DNA of 55,930 bases from Pseudomonadota bacterium. GTDB taxonomy: Bacteria; Myxococcota_A; UBA796; GCA-2862545. The position numbers and the translations under genes are program-made. Below, one piece after another: positions 1-9,207 of the stretch; the stretch's first letter is position 1; each line of letters opens with the position of its first letter. The notes under the pieces are model-generated. The model had not been told where the DNA came from, searched no databases, and worked only from the letters and a program-made list of their open reading frames with translations. Where the stretch lies: positions 1-55,930 of the forward strand of contig SXOB01000064.1 in assembly GCA_005776945.1 (NCBI GenBank), given 5' to 3'.

Positions 1-415
1 AGCCCTGGATCTGCCCGGCGTGCAGGTCCATCGTCAGGACGCGGTCGATGCCGGCAGCCTCGATCAGCTTCGCGACGAGCCGAGCCGTGATCGGGGCGCG
101 CGCCTGAACCTTGCGGTCCTGCCGGGCGTACCCAAAGTAGGGCATCACGGCCGTGATGCGGCCGGCGCTGGCACGGTGGCACGCCTCGGCCATGACCAGC
201 AACTCCATGAGGTTCTGGTTCGTCGGCGCACAGGTGGACTGCAGGAGGAAGACGTCGCGTCCACGAACGTTGCACTCGACCTCGACGCGCGTCTCGCCGT
301 CGGAAAACGACGTCACCCGCGCTGGCGCAAGTTCCACGCCGACGGCCGCCGCCGTTCGCGCCGCGAGGTCCCGCGTCGCATTGCCAGAGAACAGGACCAG
401 ATCGCCGTCCATCAT
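1..415 (-). CDS. prs: Ribose-phosphate pyrophosphokinase, N-terminal part (cut by window edge)
   Basis: PRPP synthase makes 5-phosphoribosyl 1-diphosphate from ribose 5-phosphate and ATP for nucleotide, His and Trp synthesis in the cytoplasm. About 138 codons of the usual ~315 are present and the gene runs off the left edge. Visible family signatures are FSDGET near residue 38, the nucleotide-loop segment YARQDRK and the DLHAGQIQG motif at the truncated end, whose His is catalytic. Two ATGs lie in tandem; GAGGGG sits 1 nt before the first and 4 nt before the second, so the second (412) may be the real start. The gene follows tRNA-Gln in the same direction, 123 bp away, and is probably co-transcribed with it. 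Confidence 0.95.
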   Translation of the reverse strand, partial: MMDGDLVLFSGNATRDLAARTAAAVGVELAPARVTSFSDGETRVEVECNVRGRDVFLLQSTCAPTNQNLMELLVMAEACHRASAGRITAVMPYFGYARQDRKVQARAPITARLVAKLIEAAGIDRVLTMDLHAGQIQG

Positions 416-538
416 GCCCCTCGCGGCCGCTATCCCATGGACGCGACCGCGCCGCATGCGATGTGGGCCAACGGCGTGCGCGACCGGCGCAGCGACACCG
501 CCGTCGAGGCAGCGGGATCGCGGATCGCGTCAGAAAAG

Positions 539-610
539 TTGGGGCGGTAGGAGTCGAACCTACGGTAGCCGGAGTCAAAGTCCGGTGACTTACCACTTGT
601 CGACGCCCCA
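539..610 (-). tRNA. trnQ: tRNA-Gln (UUG)
   Basis: Read on the minus strand this folds as a normal cloverleaf. The acceptor stem is TGGGGCG/CGCCCCA, including the U1-A72 pair typical of bacterial tRNA-Gln, with discriminator A. The anticodon stem CCGGA/TCCGG encloses CTTTGAC, giving anticodon TTG. The T arm is GTAGG/CCTAC around TTCGACT. The 3' CCA is not encoded. It lies between the VWA gene and prs with its own promoter-like sequence upstream. Confidence 0.95.
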
Positions 611-620
611 GCGAGCTGGA

Positions 621-649
621 CGCTAACGACCTTGCCGCCGGTTCGTCAC
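621..649 (-). promoter_or_regulatory. Probable promoter of tRNA-Gln/prs
   Basis: On the minus strand GTGACG (644-649) and TTAGCG (621-626) are separated by 17 bp, like a -35/-10 pair. The tRNA begins 10 bp after the -10-like element. The same GTTAG core recurs upstream of many genes here. The -35 box overlaps the stop codon of the VWA gene. Assignment is by position and motif only. Confidence 0.5.
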
Positions 650-1794
650 GCCGCCTTGCGCAGACGTCCCACGCCTTCGCGCAGGCCCGCGATCGTCAGC
701 TCCACCATCGGGAAAACGCGGCCGATGGCCTCCACCGTGGGATGGCCCCACGTCATCTTCGGCTCCGGGTTGAGCCACAGCGACCGCGGCGCGCGCGCCC
801 TCACCCGCCGCAGCCAGTCCAGGCCCGTCATCTCGGACTGCCCGGGCCACCCACCCGAGGAGAACAACTCCCACGGCGCCATCGACGCATCGCCCACCAT
901 GAGCACCCGGTGTCGCCCCGTGAGCCCGTCCAGGACGGTCTCCGTCTTCACCCGTCGCACCGAGTCCAGCCCCTCGTACACATGACCGTAGATGCAGTTG
1001 TGGAAGGTGTAGGTGTCGAGGCTACGAAAGCTCCGCTCCGCCACGGCCGCCGCCAACAGCGCTTCCACCCTCCGGGCGTAGGGCTCCATGCTCCCGCCGA
1101 CGTCGAGGAACAGCACCAGGCGCACCTCGTTCCGCCGCATCGGGCGCAGGACGACGTCGACGTCGCCGCCGTTCTGTGCCGTCGCCTCGACCGAGGCGTC
1201 CAGGTCCACTTCCGGTTCCCCGTCGTGGGCCAGCCGCCGCAGCGCGCGGAGCGCCACCCGCACGTCGCGCTCCTCCATCCGCCGGTCGATTCGGTAGGGC
1301 TCCCACGTGCGCGGATCCGCCACCACGGCCGCCTGACGGCCACCACCCGGCCCCCCGACCCGGATGCCCTGGGCCCCCCGGCCGGAGTGACCAAAGGGGC
1401 TCGTTCCGCCCGTCCCAACCCAGCGATTCCCCCCGTGATGAGCCTCCTTTTGCGCCTTCAGCGTCTCCAGGAAGGCGCGCCAAAGCGCATCGAGGTCCGC
1501 GTGGGCGTGCTCGACGAAGGCCCCTTCTCGCTTCGCCGCCGCAACCGCAAGCCAAGCCTCCAACTGCGCCCGCCGCTCTGGGTCGACGACGGCGCCTGAG
1601 AAGGCCATCGCAAAGGCCGCGTCGTACCCCGCAAAGTCCGCCTCGCTTCGAGCCAGGATCGCGCGGCCGACGTCGTGCAGACCGTCGATGTCGACGATCG
1701 CCCCCGTCGTGAGCGCCCGGTGGAACGTCAGCCATTCGGTGGTGCCAACGGGCACGCCCTGGGCGCGCAGCGCCATCAGGAAGGCGTGGAACAC
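646..1794 (-). CDS. VWA-domain protein, CoxE-like
   Basis: 382 residues. The N-terminus (MFHAFLMALRAQGVPVGTTE) matches the usual opening of CoxE-like VWA proteins, which supports the GTG start at 1794 even though an ATG at 1776 forms a TGATG overlap with the upstream gene. The von Willebrand A domain is in the C-terminal half; the metal-site motif is DVGGS (about residues 232-236) with a second conserved acidic loop VGDAS. A glycine-rich linker lies around residues 120-155. It forms a three-gene unit with a MoxR ATPase. MoxR-VWA pairs usually act as chaperones that mature or remodel other complexes; the client is unknown and no CO-dehydrogenase genes are nearby. Confidence 0.85.
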   Translation of the reverse strand: MFHAFLMALRAQGVPVGTTEWLTFHRALTTGAIVDIDGLHDVGRAILARSEADFAGYDAAFAMAFSGAVVDPERRAQLEAWLAVAAAKREGAFVEHAHADLDALWRAFLETLKAQKEAHHGGNRWVGTGGTSPFGHSGRGAQGIRVGGPGGGRQAAVVADPRTWEPYRIDRRMEERDVRVALRALRRLAHDGEPEVDLDASVEATAQNGGDVDVVLRPMRRNEVRLVLFLDVGGSMEPYARRVEALLAAAVAERSFRSLDTYTFHNCIYGHVYEGLDSVRRVKTETVLDGLTGRHRVLMVGDASMAPWELFSSGGWPGQSEMTGLDWLRRVRARAPRSLWLNPEPKMTWGHPTVEAIGRVFPMVELTIAGLREGVGRLRKAA

Positions 1795-2135
1795 GGGATC
1801 TCCCTCGGGCAGAAGCCTTCCGGAACCTCATCGTACACCGTCCCCTCGGCGATCTCGCGCGCCAAAGTCGCCCCCACCGTCCAGACGGGCCCGCCGCGCC
1901 CCTGCCGGACGAGGGCCAGCGCGACCCGAACCGCGATGGCAGACGTCCGGCTCCGATCGAGCGCATCGACGTCGACGGCCACCGACACGAGGGACGCAAA
2001 CCACGCCCGCGGCACGACGACGGCCACCCAGGGCTCCTCGACGTCGGACACGGACGCCGCCAGGCGCACGGAATGGCCCACCCGGCCGCGCTCCATGAAC
2101 AGCGCGACGTGGGTGGGCGACGCCATCAGCCTCAT
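1776..2135 (-). CDS. Small protein between MoxR and VWA genes
   Basis: 119 residues, starting MRLMASPTHVALFMERGRVG. The ATG overlaps the TGA of the MoxR gene as ATGA, and the 3' end overlaps the VWA gene by 19 bp, so it is translated as part of that unit. There is no signal peptide or membrane segment. I do not recognise a domain; it looks like a small mixed alpha/beta protein. The coupling suggests a role with the ATPase and the VWA protein, but the function is unknown. Confidence 0.75.
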   Translation of the reverse strand: MRLMASPTHVALFMERGRVGHSVRLAASVSDVEEPWVAVVVPRAWFASLVSVAVDVDALDRSRTSAIAVRVALALVRQGRGGPVWTVGATLAREIAEGTVYDEVPEGFCPREIPCSTPS

Positions 2136-2944
2136 CGACGGGGACGCCCCTGAACGGTCGCCAAGTCGACCTCGGTCTTGAACAAGACCCCCATGAAGGC
2201 CTCCTCCTCGCGAATCGCGTCCGGATTCAATCCCGCATGGACGAGGACGCCGATCCAGTCGACGAGTTCGGAGGTCGACGGGGCCTTCCGCAGGCCAGGC
2301 GTTCGACGCAGCGCGTAAAACCGGTCGAGGGAGGCCGTCAGGATCGCCTCGTCCAGCGCCGGATGGTGAACGCGCACGATCCGCTCCATGCGTTCGCGGT
2401 CCGGAAAGGCCAGAAAGTGAAAGACGCAACGGCGCAGGAACGCGTCGGGCAGCTCCTTCTCGGCGTTGCTCGTGAGCAGGACGATCGGGCGCTGTTTCGC
2501 AGTCCAGGTGTCGCCCGTCTCCGGCACGTGGAAGGCCATCTCGTCGAGCTCGCGCAACAAGTCGTTGGGGAACTCGGGGTCGGCTTTGTCGACCTCGTCG
2601 ATCAGCAGCACGACCCGCGTGTCGGCCCGAAGCGCCTGACCCAAGGGGCCGAAGCGGATGTACCGACGGATGTCCGAGACGTCGCCCGTGCCGAATCGCG
2701 CATCGTTGAGCCGGGCCACGACGTCGTAGGTGTACAGCCCGTCGACGGCCTTCGTCGTCGATTTGACGTGCCAGGTCAGCAGCTCCAGCCCAAGCCCCTC
2801 CGCGATCGCCTTGGCGAGCAGCGTCTTGCCGGTGCCGGGTTCGCCTTTGACCAGCAACGGGCGGCCGAGTGCCACCGCGGCATCCACCACTCGCGCCAGC
2901 GCTTCGTCCACGATGTAGCCAGCCGTGCCGACAAACTGAGCCAC
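2132..2944 (-). CDS. MoxR-family AAA+ ATPase
   Basis: 270 residues from the GTG at 2944, which is preceded by GGGGAGG and gives the family-typical opening MAQFVGTAGYIVDEAL. Walker A is GEPGTGKT, Walker B LLIDEVDKAD, and sensor-1 LLTSNAEKELPDAFLRR contains the arginine finger. The WHVKSTTKA segment is characteristic of the MoxR subgroup paired with CoxE-like VWA proteins. It probably works as a hexameric chaperone-like ATPase with the protein encoded at 646-1794. It is the first gene of a coupled three-gene unit; a longer ORF upstream is available but the extra residues are low-complexity Arg/Gly. Confidence 0.9.
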   Translation of the reverse strand: MAQFVGTAGYIVDEALARVVDAAVALGRPLLVKGEPGTGKTLLAKAIAEGLGLELLTWHVKSTTKAVDGLYTYDVVARLNDARFGTGDVSDIRRYIRFGPLGQALRADTRVVLLIDEVDKADPEFPNDLLRELDEMAFHVPETGDTWTAKQRPIVLLTSNAEKELPDAFLRRCVFHFLAFPDRERMERIVRVHHPALDEAILTASLDRFYALRRTPGLRKAPSTSELVDWIGVLVHAGLNPDAIREEEAFMGVLFKTEVDLATVQGRPRR

Positions 2945-3063
2945 CGCGCCTCCCCGCCGCCGGTAGCCCCAGCGCCCAGCCCCGCGCCACCCGCCCGCCG
3001 AGCACAAAAGCGGTCGACACGCTAGAACCGGTCCAACTCGCGCGTCCCCCTAGGCGCCCCGCA

Positions 3064-4089
3064 ATGTGGCGGGCCCGCCTTTTCCGCCGGACCCGCGTGG
3101 AGATCCACTCATTGGAACATACGCTCGCAGTCCTCATCGACTTTGAAAACATCGCCGCCGGCACCGAAAAAGAGGGCCTTGGCCGCTTTGACATCGACGC
3201 TGTCCTCAACCGCCTCAAGGAGAGTGGCCGCGTCTTGATCGCCCGCGCCTACGGCGACTGGGGCCGCTTCAGCCGCTTCAAGCAAGGCTTGCTCACCGCC
3301 AACGTCACGATGATGGAGCTGACGTCGCACGGGATGCAAGACAAGAATCGCGCCGACATCGCACTCGTCGTCGACGCCCTGGAACTCGCCTACACCCGCT
3401 CCTACGTCGACACCTTCGTCGTCATCTCCGGCGACAGCGACTTCACGCCGCTGGTCCTCAAGATGCGGGAGCTCAACAAGCGCGTCATCGGCTGCGGCAC
3501 CCGCAAGTCGACGTCCCGCCTTCTCGTCAACGCGTGCGACGAGTTCATCCACTACGACAGCCTTGTCGCCACCAGCCGGCGCGAGCGGGCCCGCCCTCAG
3601 AGCGACGCCCCCATCGACCTGGACACGGCCCTTGAGTTGCTCGTCGGCGCGATCGCCGGCCTCCAGCGCGAGAACCCCGACCCGCCGTTGGCCGGCCTCG
3701 TCAAAACCGCCATGTTGCGCAAGTCGCCAGACTTTTCCGAAGGCGACCTCGGCTACGCGTCGTTCGCGCGCTTCCTCGAAGTGGCCCAAACGCGCGGCCG
3801 GGTCAAGGTCATCCGCGACCCCAAGGCCGGTGGCTACCGGGTCGAGTTGTCGGAAGACGACGCTCAACGCGACACGCGCGCCCCGCTGCGCCCGCAGCGC
3901 AACCTCGACGATCTTGACGCGCTGCTCGAGGGTGGCGATCCCGCCCCGGTCGAAGCCGCCGCGGCGCCTGCGCCCCGCAAGCGCCGTCCATCGCGCAGAA
4001 AGGCCGACGTCGCCGCCCCGAGCGAAACGGCCCCGGCCGCCGACCTTGAAGCGCTGCCTGCCGACCTCGACGCTCTCCTCGAGGGCTGA
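3064..4089 (+). CDS. NYN (PIN-like) domain protein with OST-HTH/LOTUS domain
   Basis: About 341 residues. The NYN/LabA-type nuclease-like fold shows its acidic metal positions in VLIDFENI, KNRADIALVVDALE and VVISGDSDFTPLV (about residues 22-140). An OST-HTH/LOTUS-like winged-helix region follows (about 185-270: LELLVGAIAGLQ...GYASFARFLEVA...GGYRVEL), then a basic, Pro/Ala-rich tail with two repeats of DLDALLEG. This arrangement is a known RNA-associated architecture. The start is uncertain: ATG 3064 has no clear ribosome site and GTG 3097 is an alternative. The gene stands alone, divergent from the MoxR unit. Confidence 0.85.
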   Translation: MWRARLFRRTRVEIHSLEHTLAVLIDFENIAAGTEKEGLGRFDIDAVLNRLKESGRVLIARAYGDWGRFSRFKQGLLTANVTMMELTSHGMQDKNRADIALVVDALELAYTRSYVDTFVVISGDSDFTPLVLKMRELNKRVIGCGTRKSTSRLLVNACDEFIHYDSLVATSRRERARPQSDAPIDLDTALELLVGAIAGLQRENPDPPLAGLVKTAMLRKSPDFSEGDLGYASFARFLEVAQTRGRVKVIRDPKAGGYRVELSEDDAQRDTRAPLRPQRNLDDLDALLEGGDPAPVEAAAAPAPRKRRPSRRKADVAAPSETAPAADLEALPADLDALLEG

Positions 4090-4120
4090 AAAACGACGGT
4101 AGGCGACGGCCTGCGCGCGC

Positions 4121-7111
4121 TCACTCGCCCCAGGCTGGAATTCCGGGGGCGTCGAAACCGTCGCCGTCGCGGTCGACCCAAATCGGATTCGTGATCGCAT
4201 ACGACGGGATGGCGTAGGCCGTCGGATAGGGCGCTGACGGCGTGATCAGCGACCCCACCCCGGGTACGCCAGCGAGCGCCTCTTCCACCACCGTCTGCAG
4301 ATCGATGTACGGAATCTCGACCGGCGTGAAGACCGGGCCCATGTCCCCGTCGCCGTTCGCAACGACGACATACCAGCTGTCACGCTCTGGTTCGACCGTG
4401 ATCACCGCCGCGAAGCGCAGCGCGTCGCCCGTCGGGGGGACGTCGTAGTCCTCGATCAGGACTCCGTTTTCGTACACCTCGACGCGATCGACGGGCACCC
4501 AGGTCGGCGCCTGCACCTCGATGTCCAGCGAGACGGGCCCCGTCCCCGTCAACGTGGTCCCAATCGGTTCCCCGTTGCCAAGCAGTTGGATGAACGGCCC
4601 GTAGCTGGCGACGACCCGACCCGCGCGGACCGCCTCGGCGACCTGTTGGTCATCGAGCGACGCGGGGTCGTCGGCGCCAACGAGGACGTAGTTGCGCGGG
4701 CAGCCCGCCTCGACGCTCGTCGTGCCGTGCGTGTCGGAGTTTCCGAGCGCGGTGAAACGAAAACCTAGGTTCAACAATGCGAACCAGTCGTCCACCTGAC
4801 CCTGGGGCCCGACGCCGAAGGTCTCCGTGCCGTCGAGCAGCGCCACCTCCTCTTTCGCTGTCCGCACGAAGAAATCGTGGATGTGCGCGCGACCCTGCGC
4901 TGCATCGTCCATCTCGGACTGGGTCGGCGTGCGAATCAGATCGAATCGTTTGCCATTGAGCAACTCGAGCGCGTCGAAGTCCCAGCTCATTGGATTCGCA
5001 GCAATCACCGGATTTGTGGCGGAGAAGAGCGGGATGCCGTTGTCGGCGACGCCCACATTCCCGGCCGTTCCCGGGATGCCGCCAAAGGGGTCGAAGCCAT
5101 ACTGGTCGAAGTAGCCGAGGATGCCGTCACGCGGGTGGGCCACGAAAACGAGCGGGTCCGTCCCAGCCATTTCCCCGAGCTCTCGGAGGTTGCCGATCAG
5201 GTCATCGGGGCCGAGACCCGTCCAGTCCAGCAATTCGCGCGTCGCGCCGCCCTCACCCAGATGATCGTGGTGCAGCGGGAAGGCCAGGAAGTGCCCTACT
5301 TCCACAGTGGTCGTCTCCACGCCGACCGCCGACTGAACCCACGACTCGAGCCCCATGGCTTCGATGACCGGGGCGTAGTCTGTGACATGGTCATGATCCG
5401 TCGACGCGAAGAACTCGACGCCTTCGGCGACCATCGTCAGGACGCGGTCGGCCAGGGTGACGCCAGAGTCGTGCGACGGGATCGCGTGAACGTGGAAATC
5501 GGCGGAAATCCAGCCCGACGATTCCACGCTCCGGCGGACTTGCAGGTCCACCTTCGCACCCACCTGCGCGTCGATTTCGACAGGCGCGCTGACGTCGATT
5601 TCGTACTCGAGCCCGCGCGAGGCCACGACCTGGTACAGCCCAGGGGCGACGTCGATCACCGCGTGCCCGTCAGGCGAAAAGGCCACGCCTTCGATATTCT
5701 CTGTGAGGACGGCATCGCCGAGTAGCGGGTCGGCGCGGGACTCACCCAGGCGCAATACGGTCACCTTGGCGGGGACCGACGCCCCGGTTTCGTCGGTGAC
5801 GTGGACGGACAGGGCGCCCGCGCGCGCGGCGACGAGCTGGACTTGGGTTTCCTGGCCGGCCACGACGTCGACTTGCGTCCGTCGGCTTGTTCCCCGACCC
5901 TGGTCGTGGACGACCACATCCCAGATGCCAACGGGCAGCGACCCACGGAACGAACCGTCGACGTCGACGTCGTTCCACGCGCCGTCCGTCGCGTAGGTGG
6001 CGACGGGTTTGCCCGACCCCGCTTCGTAGACGGCCACGGTGAGATCGGACAACGGATTTCCAGACCCCTCCTCCACAACGAAGCCAGACAACGTGCCGAA
6101 GGGCTCCCCGTTCGACTCGACCGCCGCAGACAGCGCGCTGCCCACGTCGCCGTCGCCTACGAACAGGCGTCGCGTGTAGGAAATCGTCGTGCCCGGCGCG
6201 AAGCGAACGCTGGAGCTTGGATCGGTGCCTTCGTGCGCTGCGCCCACGGCCACCGTCTGGCTCGCCGTGAACAGCGGCACGTGTAGCGGCGCCCCCGTTG
6301 CCGTCTGCAGCAGGTAGCTGACGCCGTCGGCCGATCCCGCGATGTACGGAAACGCGAACGGATCCTCGAACAGGTTGCGCCCCGAGTTCATGGCCTCGAA
6401 AACGGCACCGTCTTCGTCAAACCCGATCTCGGGGGCGAAGACATCCACCGAACCGCCAGACAAGTAGAAGTCGCCGAGGACCACGCCCGACGTCATCGCG
6501 TAGTCGAGCAGCGGGAAACTCGTCGTGTAGGCGCGCGCTTCCAGCGGTACGGGCGTCAGCGACGCGTCGCCATACCGCACCGTTGTGACGATCTCGACGT
6601 ACGGCTTGCCGGGCGCGAGCACGTAGTCGGTCGTCAGCCACAAATCGGGGGCGCCCAAGATTGCCCAAAGCGCGTCGAGCACCGTGAGGAAGGGTGCCGC
6701 CGGCCCCTCGGCACGCACGATCGCAGCCCCGCCGTCCGCACCGTCGGCGACGATGGTGACGCCCCCTTGGGGCACGCCGAGCGCATCGAGCTGGCCGGGC
6801 GCCGGCACCATCAGGTTCGCGGTCGGAATCAGCTCAGCGAAGGCGTCCTTGCCGGCGCCCCCCGTGGTCCGAGGGTCACCCCGTTGGAGGTCCGCGTCGA
6901 CGAGGCTCCCGCCGAAGAGGCCGGGGCCCAAGCTGTTGCGGGCCCCCAAGACGACGAACCGGACGCGATCGTTCTCCAGCAACAGGTCGCCAGGCGCGCC
7001 AACGGCCTTGGAGCCACCAATCGTTTGCGACAGGTCCTCGATGACGATCGCTCGCGCGGTCGGCGCCTCGGGCGCACAAGAAAGCCACAGCCCCCACCAT
7101 CCGCCAACCAT
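4121..7111 (-). CDS. Large lipoprotein with PHP-type metallohydrolase domain
   Basis: 996 residues from the ATG at 7111 (MVGGWWGLWLSC), where the Cys is the predicted lipidation site. The N-terminal half is beta-rich. Around residues 330-520 are carboxypeptidase-regulatory/Ig-like modules (PFGTLSGFVVEEGSGNPLSD). From about 535 comes a CehA/McbA-type PHP domain with metal ligands in DFHVHAIPSHDSG, FASTDHDH, VAHPRDG and GNSDTHG. It ends with DRDGDGFDAPGIPAWGE. It is probably a cell-surface metal-dependent phosphoesterase or related hydrolase; the substrate is unknown. It is divergent from the barrel gene at 7161 with only 49 bp between starts. Confidence 0.85.
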   Translation of the reverse strand: MVGGWWGLWLSCAPEAPTARAIVIEDLSQTIGGSKAVGAPGDLLLENDRVRFVVLGARNSLGPGLFGGSLVDADLQRGDPRTTGGAGKDAFAELIPTANLMVPAPGQLDALGVPQGGVTIVADGADGGAAIVRAEGPAAPFLTVLDALWAILGAPDLWLTTDYVLAPGKPYVEIVTTVRYGDASLTPVPLEARAYTTSFPLLDYAMTSGVVLGDFYLSGGSVDVFAPEIGFDEDGAVFEAMNSGRNLFEDPFAFPYIAGSADGVSYLLQTATGAPLHVPLFTASQTVAVGAAHEGTDPSSSVRFAPGTTISYTRRLFVGDGDVGSALSAAVESNGEPFGTLSGFVVEEGSGNPLSDLTVAVYEAGSGKPVATYATDGAWNDVDVDGSFRGSLPVGIWDVVVHDQGRGTSRRTQVDVVAGQETQVQLVAARAGALSVHVTDETGASVPAKVTVLRLGESRADPLLGDAVLTENIEGVAFSPDGHAVIDVAPGLYQVVASRGLEYEIDVSAPVEIDAQVGAKVDLQVRRSVESSGWISADFHVHAIPSHDSGVTLADRVLTMVAEGVEFFASTDHDHVTDYAPVIEAMGLESWVQSAVGVETTTVEVGHFLAFPLHHDHLGEGGATRELLDWTGLGPDDLIGNLRELGEMAGTDPLVFVAHPRDGILGYFDQYGFDPFGGIPGTAGNVGVADNGIPLFSATNPVIAANPMSWDFDALELLNGKRFDLIRTPTQSEMDDAAQGRAHIHDFFVRTAKEEVALLDGTETFGVGPQGQVDDWFALLNLGFRFTALGNSDTHGTTSVEAGCPRNYVLVGADDPASLDDQQVAEAVRAGRVVASYGPFIQLLGNGEPIGTTLTGTGPVSLDIEVQAPTWVPVDRVEVYENGVLIEDYDVPPTGDALRFAAVITVEPERDSWYVVVANGDGDMGPVFTPVEIPYIDLQTVVEEALAGVPGVGSLITPSAPYPTAYAIPSYAITNPIWVDRDGDGFDAPGIPAWGE

Positions 7112-7160
7112 GGGCTCCCCGCGTGGCGCCGGAGTATCCTCTCGCACCCGGAGGTACGCC

Positions 7161-8282
7161 GTGCTCGCTGCCCTGCTCCTGTCATGGAACGCGGAGGCCA
7201 GCGAGGTTCGCGGCGAGGCGACCGGGCTGCTGCACACCTGGCTCACCGCCTACGACCAAGACGACGACCCCGTCGCCGATCCCGCCGGCTACGGCGACCC
7301 CGAACACGACATGGGCCTGACCCTGCAGCGGGCGCGCTTGGGCCTCGTGCTCGAATTGCCGGACCCGCCGAAGCTCACGGGCACGACGGTCTGGATGACG
7401 ACCGTCGTCGGCAGCGACGCCCCGGCCGACGCGCTGGACACGGCGTCGTCAGACATCGCCCTGATCGACGCCCGTCTCGGCTTCGACCAGGACATCGGGC
7501 GGTACCACAACCGCACGGCCGTCGGCTTCCAGCGAATTCAGTACAGCCGCGAGTCGATGATCGCGTCGGCCGACCTCGTCTTCCAGGACCGGTCCATCGG
7601 TGCGACCCACCTCGTTCCATCCCGAAGCGTCGGGGTCTCGGCCGCGCCGTCTTTGGACTGGGGCAAGGGCGAGACGCCAGTCCGCACCACCCTTCGCTTC
7701 GGCGCCTTCGATGCCACGAGCGAGCTGTTCGACAGCTCCGGCGGTGGCGGACTCGCGTTTGGTCGACTCGATGTGGGTTGGGGCGAAGATCACGCGACGT
7801 GGTCCGCCGACGGCGATTCAGCGCTTGGCGCAGGCGCCAGCCTCGTTGGCCACGACGTCGTCGGCGCGACGGACCTGACTTGGCACGTCGACCTGCTCGC
7901 ACGTTGGCGCTGGGTGACCGCGCTTGGAGGCCTGACGCGCTCGACCGTCCGGCCGGCCGACGGCCTCCTCGTCAACCCGCTCGTCAACCTGGAAACGGAG
8001 CGGACCGCCACTTGGGCCCAACTCGGAGGTTTCATCCCCTGCAGCGGCGACCAAGGCCTCGAGATCGCCGCCCGCTACGAGCTGTTTGACGACGCGGGCC
8101 ACCTCGAGGACAACGGCGACGTCTCCCGCCTCACGGCCGGTCTCACTTGGCGCAACCTGGTGCCATTTGTCGACATGGGCGCGGGCTACGTCCACCGAGA
8201 GGAGTTGCACGGCAACGCCTTCGACAACGACACCCTGCGCATCTGGATCGGCGCCCGCCCGAAGGTCGGATTCGGCGGCTGA
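7161..8282 (+). CDS. Outer-membrane beta-barrel protein (porin-like)
   Basis: 373 residues from a GTG with GGAGG 6 nt upstream. A short signal sequence (MLAALLLSWNAEASEV) precedes a chain of amphipathic strands with many Asp, Thr and aromatic residues. The mature start, with its Asp-rich loop and LTLQRARLGLVLEL, resembles porins of the OprO/OprP type. It ends with RIWIGARPKVGFGG rather than a terminal aromatic. Function is inferred from overall character only. The divergent neighbour is the PHP lipoprotein. Confidence 0.7.
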   Translation: MLAALLLSWNAEASEVRGEATGLLHTWLTAYDQDDDPVADPAGYGDPEHDMGLTLQRARLGLVLELPDPPKLTGTTVWMTTVVGSDAPADALDTASSDIALIDARLGFDQDIGRYHNRTAVGFQRIQYSRESMIASADLVFQDRSIGATHLVPSRSVGVSAAPSLDWGKGETPVRTTLRFGAFDATSELFDSSGGGGLAFGRLDVGWGEDHATWSADGDSALGAGASLVGHDVVGATDLTWHVDLLARWRWVTALGGLTRSTVRPADGLLVNPLVNLETERTATWAQLGGFIPCSGDQGLEIAARYELFDDAGHLEDNGDVSRLTAGLTWRNLVPFVDMGAGYVHREELHGNAFDNDTLRIWIGARPKVGFGG

Positions 8283-8287
8283 CGGCG

Positions 8288-8761
8288 TCAACGCCGCCGC
8301 GCGACGACCTGGTCGACGAGGCGACCAAAGGCGTGCGCGAAGGCGGCGCCGTCGCCAAGCGGCGGAATCCGACGCTCGGCCGCCCGATCGACCGCGTCCG
8401 CCAACTCGCGGACGTCGAGGACGACGACCGCGCGCTCCGCGAGCGTCGCCGCGTAGTGGAGTTGGTGCGCGTCGACGTGTTCACCGCGAGCGGGGTCCCG
8501 CGGGACGACGACGGGGACACGGCCGAGCGTCCACGCGGCCGCCAACGTGCTCGGGCCGGCGTGGCACACCAGAACGCGAGACCGGCGCACAAGCGCCTCG
8601 TGTTCCGGCGGGGGCAGCACGTCATGGACGAGCGCCGTCCCCGGGACGACGCGCGACGTGCCCCGTTGGACCACCACCTCCTCGCGCTGGGCAAGCCGCC
8701 CAGCCGCCTCGACAAGGCGGTCGAAGGGGTCCGTATGGGTACCGACGCTGACGTAGATCAC
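8288..8761 (-). CDS. Alg13-like glycosyltransferase subunit (UDP-sugar binding)
   Basis: 157 residues from the GTG at 8761, which overlaps the previous stop as GTGA. The opening MIYVSVGTHTDPFDRLVEAA and the motifs HAGPSTLAAA and VVPRDPARGEHVDAHQ are those of bacterial Alg13 relatives (PssE/EpsF/CpsG type). These form a heterodimer with an Alg14-like partner, which is the gene just upstream. Together they add the second sugar to a polyprenyl-linked glycan at the cytoplasmic membrane. The sugar cannot be told from sequence. Confidence 0.9.
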   Translation of the reverse strand: MIYVSVGTHTDPFDRLVEAAGRLAQREEVVVQRGTSRVVPGTALVHDVLPPPEHEALVRRSRVLVCHAGPSTLAAAWTLGRVPVVVPRDPARGEHVDAHQLHYAATLAERAVVVLDVRELADAVDRAAERRIPPLGDGAAFAHAFGRLVDQVVARRR

Positions 8762-9207
8762 AGAACCGGCCCCAGCCAGCGGCCGCGCGGGTAGGCGGCC
8801 CTCTGCTCGGGGACAGACCACACGACCTCGTCGCACAAGGGAGCCACGAGGCGCCCCGTCCAGCTCGCCGGCCCGACTCGGTCGGGAACCTCCCAGAAGA
8901 TCGCGGGTATAGACCGCAGCCGGGCGGCGAGAACGTAGGGGACGGCGAGCCCGGCACCATTGGTGACGAGCACGTCGGGGCGCCGCTCCGCCAAGAGGCG
9001 CAATGCGGTCGGCAGTTCCGTCAGTGCGCGGAGCGGTCGGCGATTTGTGGGACCGGGCCGGAAGACGGCGTCCTCTGCGGCGAGGTGATGGCGTGCATCG
9101 GGACCGTCGAGCACCACCCAGAAACGCTCGTGGTCCTGAAACCAAGGGCGCAAACGGAGCAGGAGGGCGAGGTGGCCACCGGCGCTGGCGACCAAGGCGA
9201 TGCGCAT
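8758..9207 (-). CDS. Alg14-like glycosyltransferase subunit (membrane partner)
   Basis: 149 residues from the ATG at 9207, which shares a TGATG with the GT4 stop. MRIALVASAGGHLALLLRL, DVLVTNGAGLAVPYVLAARL and the end YPRGRWLGPVL match PssD/EpsE/Alg14-type proteins. In the family this subunit recruits the catalytic Alg13-like partner to the membrane and binds the lipid acceptor. Size and order (Alg14 then Alg13) are standard for polysaccharide loci. Confidence 0.9.
   Translation of the reverse strand: MRIALVASAGGHLALLLRLRPWFQDHERFWVVLDGPDARHHLAAEDAVFRPGPTNRRPLRALTELPTALRLLAERRPDVLVTNGAGLAVPYVLAARLRSIPAIFWEVPDRVGPASWTGRLVAPLCDEVVWSVPEQRAAYPRGRWLGPVL

Noticed and set aside
20..626. Two plus-strand frames opposite prs and tRNA-Gln
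   Set aside because: They cross a tRNA gene and oppose a well-conserved enzyme.
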